DNA from: Klebsiella michiganensis
GTDB taxonomy: Bacteria; Pseudomonadota; Gammaproteobacteria; Enterobacterales; Enterobacteriaceae
Assembly (NCBI RefSeq): GCF_002925905.1
Contig: NZ_PRDB01000005.1
Coordinates: 62,001 to 126,000 of the forward strand
Direction: 5' to 3'
DNA: 64,000 nt
The notes under the pieces: model-generated
What the model was told of the DNA's origin: nothing
The model's input: only the letters and a program-made list of their open reading frames with translations
The model's database searches: none
Translations under genes and position numbers: made by a program
Shown here: positions 28,151-35,515 of the stretch, in pieces
How the letters are laid out: every line of letters starts with the position of its first letter
Position numbering within the stretch: the stretch's first letter is position 1

Positions 28151-29227
28151 TCACGGGTTATTTACGGTTTTTTGCTGTGCTTGTTTTTTCAGATGGCCAA
28201 AGGTGTTAGTGCCGCGGGCGCGTTCGGGGAGCTGGAGCTCGCCTCGGGTGACTTTCTCGCGCAGGTAGCGATAGGTCTGTAACGCCTGGCTCCACATATG
28301 CTCACCAATGCTCAGTTCTTGATATTCGCTGGCTTCGCCTGCCTCAAGGAAGCCCGGCAGCGGGCGAATCAGCGTGTGGTAGTCGCAGGCGAAAAACAGC
28401 GGGAAGGAGTAGCGTTCCTGCGGCACCTTGCGTACGCGGTGTGCGGTTGCAACAAATGTGCCAGCGCTCAGGACTTCCAGCATGTCGCCGATATTAATCA
28501 CGAAAGCCTCTTCTCCGGCCGCGTTCTTCAGCGGCGGGGCGTCGATCCAGTCGCTATCTTCATTCAGCACTTCAAGACCCGGCTGGTCGGCGAGCAGAAG
28601 GGTGAAGCATTCATAGTCGGTGTGTGCACCAATACCGGGAACATCTTCGGCGCTGGCGTCAAAGGGGTAGTGGATCAGCCGCAGCTTTGACGGCGGGCAG
28701 GTAACCATCGACCTGAAATAGCCCTCCGGCAGGCCAAGGGCGAGTGCGAAGGCGTCAAACAGGCGATGCCCAAGGGCGAAGACCGCGTCATAGTAGGCCA
28801 GCACGCGGGATTGAAATTCCGGCACGTCCGGCCACTCGTTGGCGCCAATCAGCGGCGTTTTCGCCACGACGAACGGGTGGTCGTCGGCGGCCTGAAAGCC
28901 GATATCAAACGCCTCTTTGTGATCCGGCTTGCCGGAGCCGTAAATCTCTTCCCCTTCGGGAACGTAGCCCTTATGGCTTTTCGACTGTCCGATGTAGTAC
29001 GCCATCTTGCGCTCCATCGGCAGGGCGAAAATCTCTTTGGCCGCCGCGCGGATCCCGGCAATCAGTTCAGGCGCGATGCCGTGGCCGGTAACGTAGAAAA
29101 AGCCAACTTCGCGGGCCGCCTGGCCGATGGCGTCGGCCACCGCCTGGCGTCGGACGAGATCGTCGCAGGCCAGGTCGCTGATATCGATGGTCGGTAATTC
29201 AGTAAACGAACTTTTTGCAGCGGTCAT
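28151..29227 (-). CDS. 2-oxoglutarate/Fe(II)-dependent oxygenase
   Basis: 358 residues with the DIOX_N plus 2OG-Fe(II) layout of isopenicillin-N-synthase-like enzymes. The iron triad is HTD (in GIGAHTDYECFTLL) and the distal histidine in VATAHRVRKV; the 2-oxoglutarate arginine is in QERYSFPLFF. The GYVPEGEEIYGSGKPDHKE segment resembles the corresponding region of the arginine-oxidising ethylene-forming enzyme and of plant homoarginine hydroxylases (recalled, not searched). Together with a guanidinobutyrase-type hydrolase this points to hydroxylation of a guanidino amino acid. Substrate remains a hypothesis. Confidence 0.82.
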   Translation of the reverse strand: MTAAKSSFTELPTIDISDLACDDLVRRQAVADAIGQAAREVGFFYVTGHGIAPELIAGIRAAAKEIFALPMERKMAYYIGQSKSHKGYVPEGEEIYGSGKPDHKEAFDIGFQAADDHPFVVAKTPLIGANEWPDVPEFQSRVLAYYDAVFALGHRLFDAFALALGLPEGYFRSMVTCPPSKLRLIHYPFDASAEDVPGIGAHTDYECFTLLLADQPGLEVLNEDSDWIDAPPLKNAAGEEAFVINIGDMLEVLSAGTFVATAHRVRKVPQERYSFPLFFACDYHTLIRPLPGFLEAGEASEYQELSIGEHMWSQALQTYRYLREKVTRGELQLPERARGTNTFGHLKKQAQQKTVNNP

Positions 29228-29239
29228 TTCTTCCGTTCC

Positions 29240-30088
29240 TTATTCAGTTTGCGAGGTGAATTCAACAAAATGCTGCTGTTCACGCTGGGCCATCCAGGCG
29301 TTCAGCGACCACAGGTCGGCGACCGGAACGTTGGTAAACGGCAGGTGATGCAGGTAGCCATCGGGGCCAAATTCCGGCGTAAGCGTGGTGTGCTGGTAGC
29401 CGCGCCGGCGCTGCGATTGCCAGATCTGTTCCCAGAAGCGCTGCTGAAACCGCAGGGCCGCCCGATATTCCGGCGCGGCGGGGTGCGGCACCTGCGGCCC
29501 CTGGTCGTACCCGGCGCGGGCCTGAATATGGTGGACCCGTTCGATAAAGGCGCTGAAGTCATCGCAGGGGTCATCCAGCAGGCGTTCGCTTACCACGATC
29601 CAGTGGCTGATATCGGCGGTAAAGCGCAGCTGCGGCAGCTGTTGAATTATCTCCAGCGTCAGCCACGGGCTATACAGCGATGTGGCGCGATGGGTTTCAA
29701 AGCTGCAGAACAGCTCATATTCGGCGGCGAGCTCATGCGCTTTGCCGAGAAAATCCACCTGCTGCGCCAGCGGCCAGCGGTCGTTACCGGCCAGCAGATT
29801 GACGAAGCGCGGATTAAGCGCTTTTGCCGCCGCAAAACGTTCTTTTAAGCGCTCCAGATGCTGCGCGGGCGTCTCGGCCTGGGCCGGAATAACGCCGCCG
29901 CCGCTGAACACAATGGCGATATACTCAAGCGCGGACGCTTCGATGCGTTGGGCCAGCGTCCGCTGCTCTTCTGGCGTCAGCGGAACCCGCGCTTCAATGC
30001 CGCAGCAGCCGACGCTCCGGAGTTCGCTGACCGTTTGCTGCCACGGGGTGGTGACGCCCCACAGCGTGCGAAAGACGTTAAGCTGCAT
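29240..30088 (-). CDS. Xylose-isomerase-like TIM-barrel protein
   Basis: 282 residues of the sugar-phosphate isomerase/epimerase (AP endonuclease 2) superfamily. Candidate metal ligands follow the barrel order: CSFETHR, FTADISHW, HHIQAR and LTPEFGPDGYLH. Members isomerise or epimerise sugars and related polyols; the substrate is not predictable. It sits between the ureohydrolase and the oxygenase with gaps of 10-12 bases, so it is part of the same transcript and pathway. Confidence 0.78.
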   Translation of the reverse strand: MQLNVFRTLWGVTTPWQQTVSELRSVGCCGIEARVPLTPEEQRTLAQRIEASALEYIAIVFSGGGVIPAQAETPAQHLERLKERFAAAKALNPRFVNLLAGNDRWPLAQQVDFLGKAHELAAEYELFCSFETHRATSLYSPWLTLEIIQQLPQLRFTADISHWIVVSERLLDDPCDDFSAFIERVHHIQARAGYDQGPQVPHPAAPEYRAALRFQQRFWEQIWQSQRRRGYQHTTLTPEFGPDGYLHHLPFTNVPVADLWSLNAWMAQREQQHFVEFTSQTE

Positions 30089-30098
30089 GGTTTTTCCT

Positions 30099-31049
30099 CT
30101 ATGGATATTTCACGCCCGGGAGAACGCAGAGCATTTCATACAGCAGGTTGGCGGCCAGCTGGGACGTGTTGCCGCTGACGTCATAGGGGGGCGAGACCTC
30201 GACCAGGTCGCAGCCAATCAGGTTCAGACCGCGGCAGCCGCGCACGATTTCCAGCGCCTGAATCGACGTCAGTCCGCCCACTTCCGGAGTTCCGGTGCCG
30301 GGGGCCCAGATCGGGTCGAGGCTATCAATATCGAAGCTGAGATAAACCGGGCCAGCCCCCATTTGCTGGCGCACTTCGGCCATTAGCGGAGTCAAAGATT
30401 TGTGCCAGCACTGCTCGGCCTGAACCAGACGAAAACCGCGATCGACGCCCCACTGGAAGTCACCGGCGGCGTAGCCCTGCGCGCGCTGGCCAATCTGCAC
30501 GACGCGTTTAAGATCCAGCAGCCCCTCTTCGACGGCGCGGCGGAAGGTGGTGCCGTGGGCAATCTTTTCGCCGAACATTTCATCGTTGGTATCTGTGTGG
30601 GCATCGACGTGAATCAGCCCAACCGGACCGTGCTTTTTGGTCAGCGCGCGCAGGATCGGCAGGGTAATGGTGTGATCGCCTCCCAGCGTCAGAGGGATAA
30701 GCGGAAAACTATTTAAACCGGTGTAGTAATCCTCGATAATCTGCACCGATTTGAGCAGGTTGTAGGTATTGATCGGTACATCACCGATATCTGCCACCGA
30801 CAAGGAATCAAAAGGCGCGGCGCCGGTGGCCATGTTATACGGGCGAATCATTACCGATTCGGTACGAATATAGCGCGGTCCGTAGCGCGTTCCGGAACGC
30901 TGTGAGGTTCCGATATCCAGCGGGATGCCGACAAACGCTGCATCAAGTCCCTGTAAATCTTCGATAAATGGCAGGCGCATCATCGTGGCGCGGCCACCAA
31001 AACGCGGCATCTCGTTGCCACCCTGCGGTTGATGAAAGACGTTATCCAT
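30099..31049 (-). CDS. Guanidinobutyrase-type ureohydrolase (GbuA/SpeB family)
   Basis: 316 residues from ATG 31049, chosen because CAGGAG stands 6 bases upstream; the frame extends 7 codons further without a ribosome site. The di-manganese ligands are all visible: GGDHTI, HVDAHTDTND and SFDIDSLDP, followed by APGTGTPEVGGLT. Long stretches (HQPQGGNEMPRFGG, VMIRPYNMATGAAPFDSL, DLVEVSPPYD) resemble Pseudomonas GbuA, as I recall it, more than E. coli agmatinase SpeB. GbuA splits 4-guanidinobutyrate into 4-aminobutyrate and urea. First gene of the operon, so the pathway probably handles a guanidino compound. Confidence 0.85.
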   Translation of the reverse strand: MDNVFHQPQGGNEMPRFGGRATMMRLPFIEDLQGLDAAFVGIPLDIGTSQRSGTRYGPRYIRTESVMIRPYNMATGAAPFDSLSVADIGDVPINTYNLLKSVQIIEDYYTGLNSFPLIPLTLGGDHTITLPILRALTKKHGPVGLIHVDAHTDTNDEMFGEKIAHGTTFRRAVEEGLLDLKRVVQIGQRAQGYAAGDFQWGVDRGFRLVQAEQCWHKSLTPLMAEVRQQMGAGPVYLSFDIDSLDPIWAPGTGTPEVGGLTSIQALEIVRGCRGLNLIGCDLVEVSPPYDVSGNTSQLAANLLYEMLCVLPGVKYP

Positions 31050-31134
31050 TTCAGCTCCTGAATCTGACAAACAAAACTCAACAGCAGGGATAGTGCGAAA
31101 GATGTGCTGGACTTTAAATCGTCTGCCGCAAATA

Positions 31135-31160
31135 CTTAGTTCATTTATTAGTGAACTAAG
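31135..31160. promoter_or_regulatory. Probable LysR operator
   Basis: A perfect 9-bp inverted repeat, CTTAGTTCA and TGAACTAAG, with an 8-base AT-rich spacer, lies in the 116-bp gap between the divergent LysR and ureohydrolase genes. It ends 5 bases before the LysR start codon, so binding there could also block LysR expression. Confidence 0.65.
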
Positions 31161-31165
31161 ACGCT

Positions 31166-32077
31166 ATGCTTAACGACGCGACGCTTAACATTCGACAGCT
31201 CCAGGTTTTTGAGGCGGTGGCCCGTCTTGAGAGCTATGGCCGGGCCCAGCAGGAGCTGGGGATTTCCGTTTCCGCGATCAGCAATGCGATGTCGCAGCTG
31301 GAAGGCCAGCTTGGCTTTAGCCTGTGTCAGCGCGGGCGCGGCGGCTTTGCGTTGACCGAAAAAGGGCAGCATTTTTTACAGCAGGCGATCCGCGTGCTGA
31401 GCGAACTGAATGAACTGGAGCGCCAGTCGGCGCTGCTGAAAGGCGAGCATAGCGGCACGATTTGTATCTCAACGCTCGATTCCATCGAGACGGAGACCGC
31501 GCTGTCGCTGCCGGTCGTGCTGCGCAGCTTTAGCGATAAGTTTCCTAATGTGCATATCAAGCTGATTATCCGTACCCCGGCGGAACAGCTTAACGGCGTA
31601 TTGAATAACCATATCGATCTCGCCATCGGCAGCTACAACTCGCGGGTGCATAACATCATCAGCGAACCGCTCTATCGCGAGCAGCACTGGCTCTACTGCA
31701 GCGACCTGCATCCCATGTTCTTCAGTCGACAGCTCGATAAAGAGCTGATCAGCCAGTGTCCGCTGGTGACGCGCAGCTACTGGAATACCAGCGATCTGCG
31801 GCGGCGCGGGTTCAGCAAGGGCAGCGCGACCGTTGAAACCGTCGATGCGCAGCTGCTGCTCATCCTCTCCGGGAAATATATCGGCTACCTTCCCGAGCAC
31901 TACGCCTGGCCGTGGATTAAGGAGAATCGCCTGCGCGTACTGCTGCCCAATGAGTTTGGCTTTCAATCTCCCTTCTCGGCGATATGCAAGCGCGGGCGCA
32001 GCAACGAACCCTATCTGAAGGAGTTTCGCAATCTACTCAAGAAGAATACGGTGGCCAGACCGAAGTGGAGCGAATGA
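31166..32077 (+). CDS. LysR-family regulator of the guanidino-compound operon
   Basis: 303 residues: N-terminal winged HTH (NIRQLQVFEAVARLESYGRAQQELGISVSAISNAMSQLEGQLG) and a substrate-binding domain. It is divergent from the seven-gene operon, with a palindrome between them, which is the standard arrangement for control of a catabolic operon. No good ribosome site precedes the ATG at 31166, yet no later methionine would keep the HTH, so the start is kept. The inducer is probably the pathway substrate. Confidence 0.86.
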   Translation: MLNDATLNIRQLQVFEAVARLESYGRAQQELGISVSAISNAMSQLEGQLGFSLCQRGRGGFALTEKGQHFLQQAIRVLSELNELERQSALLKGEHSGTICISTLDSIETETALSLPVVLRSFSDKFPNVHIKLIIRTPAEQLNGVLNNHIDLAIGSYNSRVHNIISEPLYREQHWLYCSDLHPMFFSRQLDKELISQCPLVTRSYWNTSDLRRRGFSKGSATVETVDAQLLLILSGKYIGYLPEHYAWPWIKENRLRVLLPNEFGFQSPFSAICKRGRSNEPYLKEFRNLLKKNTVARPKWSE

Positions 32078-32102
32078 GATTCGTATTGAATGAGTAACAG
32101 CT

Positions 32103-32147
32103 TATGCCTGATTTGAATTGTAAAAAGACCGCTCAATATCAGGCATA
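32103..32147. repeat. 10-bp inverted repeat downstream of LysR gene
   Basis: TATGCCTGAT (32103-32112) and ATCAGGCATA (32138-32147) are perfectly complementary with a 25-base loop. No T-run follows, so this is not a classical terminator. It may be a processing structure or protein site. The 290 bases from 32,078 to 32,373 otherwise contain only AT-rich non-coding sequence. Confidence 0.5.
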
Positions 32148-32373
32148 TAAAAGGTAATGTGTCATTAATCATATGGGGGTGAGAAAAAGCTTAGATAAAA
32201 ATATCGTCCTGCACCTGGATAATTCCCATTCCTGATCTGGTTAAAAAATGACCTTTTTGTGTGTTTTTTCTGAATTAATGTTAAATCCAACGCCTGACGT
32301 TGTTTGTTAAAATTTTTTCTGCTGCAATCGACAAATATATTTTTGACGTATTTTTTTTCTAATGGATGGGAAG

Positions 32374-32778
32374 ATGATAAGAAATAGCTTATTGGCATTG
32401 GTGTGCTTTTCTGTAGGTTTATTACAGGGGTGTACTAATGGTAAAAAACCGCAGAGCGCACTCATAAAAAAAGATGTCATTCAAAATGAACAGCCCGCGC
32501 AGGTTCCTGCTTTACAGCAGTGTATCCAGGATGCCGACGCTTTAGTTAAGCTCGATAAAAAGTTTCAGCAGGACTCAAACGAGCTGTATGGTTTAATCAA
32601 TGATGCTAAGTTTTATGCTTCTGTTTCAGACCAAACCTCCGCCAGCGTAAAATCAACGATTACACCGCTTTTTGAATACAAGATAAACGATAAGTGTAAT
32701 AGCATTTCGCAGAAATTAATTAAAGAGTTTGAAAGCCGGGCAAGAAAATCTGAACTCAAGGATGGGCTGGCCAGATGA
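32374..32778 (+). CDS. Small lipoprotein, unknown function
   Basis: 134 residues from ATG 32374 (MIRNSLLALVCFSVGLLQGC), preceded by GGATGGG. The lipobox LLQGC at residues 16-20 marks it for lipid attachment; the mature part is polar and helical with a second cysteine pair (QQCIQDAD, NDKCNS). I do not recognise the family. Its stop overlaps the start of the next gene (ATGATGG), so the two are translationally coupled and probably act together in the envelope. AT content is higher than in the flanking core genes. Confidence 0.7.
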   Translation: MIRNSLLALVCFSVGLLQGCTNGKKPQSALIKKDVIQNEQPAQVPALQQCIQDADALVKLDKKFQQDSNELYGLINDAKFYASVSDQTSASVKSTITPLFEYKINDKCNSISQKLIKEFESRARKSELKDGLAR

Positions 32779-34484
32779 TGGACGATAAGGGGAAACTGAA
32801 TATATGCAATCTACGAGGTCCTGCGATTGTATTTGCTCTTTTTACCCTTATTGTTGTGTTTCCTGCTCGTGCTGAGCCGGGAGACTTCCTTGATAATATA
32901 TCGAAACTCGAAATAAACAATCCGCCGGCCTCAGGCGCCGCCAGCGGGGAGTCGGTCTCGTCTAAGCAAAATAACGATAGCCCTGATAAAAAAACGCCTC
33001 AGAAGCAGGACGTCGTCAGAAAAAAAAGCCATCAGAATAAAACAGAGAGTACGATTAACGCTCTGCGGAAACAGAATGCGGAGCTGAGCGCTGCCGCCAA
33101 AGCGGCGGAGAAAAAGCGCGCTGAAACGACGCGCGAACTGTCGGCGCAGATCGCCACGCTGAAGGCTCAGAGTGAACAGCGTGTACAGAAAGAGAGCGGC
33201 GAAACTGCCGCCGTGAGCGCGCTGAGCAAAAAGAACGCCGAGCTGGCCGCCGCTGCCGAAGCGGCGCAGAAAAAACTGGATGAGACCACCCGCTCGCTGA
33301 CGGCGCAGATCGCCGCATTGACAGCACAGCGTGCACAGAACGAAAGCGGGCAGACCACCGCGCTTGATGCGCTGAGCAAAAAGAACGCCGAGCTGGCCGC
33401 CGCTGTCGAAGCGGCGCAGAAAAAACTGGATGAGACCACCCGCACGCTGTCGGTGCAGATTGCCGCGCTGAAAACGCAGAAGGAGCAGAGTGAGAACCTG
33501 CAGAAATCGACGATCGATACGCTGACGGGAAAGAATCTGGAACTGCGCGCCGCTGCCGAATCTGCACAGAAAAAGCAGGATGAGACAACCCGCGCGCTGT
33601 CGGCGCAGATTGCCGCGCTGACCAAAAAGAACGCCGAGCTGGCCGCCGCCGCCGAAGCGGCGCAGAAAAAGCAGGATGAGACCACCCGCGCGCTGTCGGC
33701 GCAGATCGCCATGCTGAACAAGCAGCGCGCGGAAAGAGAAGGCCAGCAGAAAACCGCGCTTGATGCGCTGACCAAAAAGAACGCCGAGCTGAACGCCGCC
33801 GCCGCAACCGCGCAGAAAGAATATGATGTTTCAGTCGCTGCTTTAAACGATAAAAATAAAAAATTACAGTCTACGCTCGATAGCCTGGCCATCAAGCAAA
33901 GTGATTTAAGCCTTGCGGATAAAAGTCATAAAAATGCCTATGCGCTCGGCGTTTTCTACCTTACCCAGGCGCTATCCGATGTGAATAAAATGGCCGACAA
34001 TAATGTCAAGCTGGCGCCTTCAGCGTTGGTTTCCGGGTTTAACGACGCTTATAATAAAAAAATTAAAATTAAAGAAAATGAAATAGAAAGTATCGTTAAC
34101 ATGCTTAACGAACAACTATCGTCTAAGTACGTCGATATTGAAAAAAGAATCATGGCAAAAATCAAAAATAAAAAATATGAGATTTTGCCTAATGGCGTAT
34201 ATTTTGTGGTTGATAAAAAAGGAAAGGAGCCGTACAAGTCGAATGAGACTTTGTCTATGAATATCCTTGAGAAGAAGCTTGATGGTACGCCGATACTCAA
34301 TACGATGAATTCAAAGATGGTTTACGATAAGCAAATCGATCCGCTAATGGCCAAAGTATTATCATCCGGATTAAAAGGGGGAACGGTCACGCTATATGGA
34401 CAGGCCGGCTCGCTGTATAGCAGCACGCCAGCGGACCTGAACCCGGATACCTTAATCTCCATTACCTTCGAACTCATTCCCTGA
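32775..34484 (+). CDS. Periplasmic coiled-coil protein with FKBP-like C-terminus
   Basis: 569 residues. A signal sequence or anchor (about 16-34, ending FPARAEP) is followed by a low-complexity linker. Then comes a long predicted coiled coil of about six ~50-residue repeats (units like KKNAELAAAAEAAQKKxDETTR, about residues 95-355). The C-terminal ~190 residues resemble the FKBP dimerisation plus FKBP fold: YALGVFYLTQALSDV.. then LPNGVYFVVDKKGKEPYKSNETLSMNILEKKLDGTPI.. and DTLISITFELIP. The usual PPIase active-site residues are not obvious, so catalysis is doubtful. It could be a spacer or scaffold in the periplasm. It precedes type VI secretion remnants, but a link is not proven. Confidence 0.65.
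   Translation: MMDDKGKLNICNLRGPAIVFALFTLIVVFPARAEPGDFLDNISKLEINNPPASGAASGESVSSKQNNDSPDKKTPQKQDVVRKKSHQNKTESTINALRKQNAELSAAAKAAEKKRAETTRELSAQIATLKAQSEQRVQKESGETAAVSALSKKNAELAAAAEAAQKKLDETTRSLTAQIAALTAQRAQNESGQTTALDALSKKNAELAAAVEAAQKKLDETTRTLSVQIAALKTQKEQSENLQKSTIDTLTGKNLELRAAAESAQKKQDETTRALSAQIAALTKKNAELAAAAEAAQKKQDETTRALSAQIAMLNKQRAEREGQQKTALDALTKKNAELNAAAATAQKEYDVSVAALNDKNKKLQSTLDSLAIKQSDLSLADKSHKNAYALGVFYLTQALSDVNKMADNNVKLAPSALVSGFNDAYNKKIKIKENEIESIVNMLNEQLSSKYVDIEKRIMAKIKNKKYEILPNGVYFVVDKKGKEPYKSNETLSMNILEKKLDGTPILNTMNSKMVYDKQIDPLMAKVLSSGLKGGTVTLYGQAGSLYSSTPADLNPDTLISITFELIP
33055..33830 (+). repeat. Tandem ~105-150-bp repeats within the coiled-coil gene
   Basis: Imperfect tandem units encoding (K)KNAELxAAAxxAQKKxDETTRxLxxQIAxL. 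Two neighbouring units beginning near 33,222 and 33,372 are nearly identical at DNA level over about 70 bases, and further units start near 33,520, 33,625 and 33,765. Such identity allows gain or loss of units by slippage, so coiled-coil length may vary between strains. Confidence 0.8.
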
Positions 34485-35286
34485 GCGATCAATAGCGGCT
34501 CCCCGCCGACTTGCGTATCCGCAAAGCCATCGCCCGCATACCTGGGGTTGTCAGTCAGATGTCCGGGACGGACATCATGGCTGTAACTATCGCCTGGCGG
34601 GCAGAATATTGCCCATCGCGCTTTCAACCGATCGCTTCCGGCAGCAGTCAATCCAGCTGCATGAGGTTTGACTCAAAGGCGGTGACGCCTGAGGCCTCTC
34701 CGGCGTAATGCGCCGCGTCGTCATACGGGGCGAGGTGTGAAAAGCAGCATATTACCATTCTCAACGAGTATGAAGACGGAACTGCGATCCTGTCCCTGTT
34801 GCTTTCCCAATGAATCCTGACTTGATATCTGCCGGATATTATTTGTGAATTTTATATTAATCTTGCCAGTCATTAATTATAACCATATTAATACCCAGAG
34901 CTGGGCGGCTTACAGCCTGTAAACCATAAAAAATAATTTCTTTCACACTTCGCTATTCGCGATTTTTTCAGTGTCAGGAGTGATCTTTATTTCCGCTGCA
35001 CATTGATTTGCATCAATCAACTCCGTCTATTCAGATATGAATTTAATTCATATTCCTCTGCCAGGTATACACTCAGCCTTTATTGTAAGCAAAAGGTTGT
35101 TATTACATACCGGCTTTGTTTGTCTGATGCGTTTCATTTTTACATTTGCCTTAAGGTGTCTGAGGAAAGTCTTATAATGGACTTTGGGGCCGGCAGGTTG
35201 ATATTTTTTGGCGCTTTGCTCTACTATATCCTGGTCATCACACGCCGTTATCTTTAACACATTATTCCTCACGGGAAGAGACCGCT
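34485..35286. other. Gene-poor region with possible small ORF, upstream of tssB remnant
   Basis: About 800 bases with no confident gene. The left part (34,490-34,730) is GC-rich and looks like decayed coding sequence, but no family was recognised. The right part is AT-rich and resembles a promoter region. One candidate small gene, ATG 35177 to TAA 35257, would encode a 26-residue single-helix membrane peptide (MDFGAGRLIFFGALLYYILV..), with GAGGAAAG 8 bases before the ATG. This could be real or chance. Confidence 0.4.
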
Positions 35287-35415
35287 ATGGCTGATACGTT
35301 CCAGAATGAGGTGCCCAGGGCACGCATTTTCAGAAAAGAGTTCGAAAAAATTCTGAAAGACCCGGCGCTGACGCAGGAATTACGCGACGAAATCAGCGCG
35401 CTGGCCCCGAAATAA
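35287..35415 (+). pseudogene. tssB: tssB with internal deletion
   Basis: A 42-codon frame with a good ribosome site (GGAAGAG). The first 14 residues, MADTFQNEVPRARI, are the N-terminus of TssB/VipA, the small sheath protein of type VI secretion. The next 28, FRKEFEKILKDPALTQELRDEISALAPK, are its C-terminus. The normal protein is about 160 residues, so roughly 120 internal codons are missing, in frame. The truncated product could not form the contractile sheath. tssC and the other partners do not follow. Confidence 0.82.
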
Positions 35416-35515
35416 ACGGCGTGCGTTATTTAATGGATTAACCGGGAATATGCTGGACGCGCAGGTGGCTGATTCCGTGGCCCGAACGGCGCTGACCGGA
35501 GAGGAGATGTACTGA
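35416..35515 (+). pseudogene. Tail fragment of an unidentified gene before tssA
   Basis: Between the tssB relic and tssA is an open frame reading ..ALFNGLTGNMLDAQVADSV followed by ARTALTGEEMY and a stop. Its stop overlaps the tssA start (TGATG), as expected for translational coupling. It therefore looks like the 3' end of whatever gene originally preceded tssA, with the rest lost by deletion. The family was not recognised. Confidence 0.4.

Noticed and set aside
32165..32398. 77-codon minus-strand frame before the lipoprotein gene
   Set aside because: AT-rich, no ribosome site, and overlaps the lipoprotein start.
33055..33895. Long minus-strand serine/arginine-rich frames opposite the coiled-coil gene
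   Set aside because: They are the antisense of the repeats; the sense protein has a signal peptide, ribosome coupling and a C-terminal domain.
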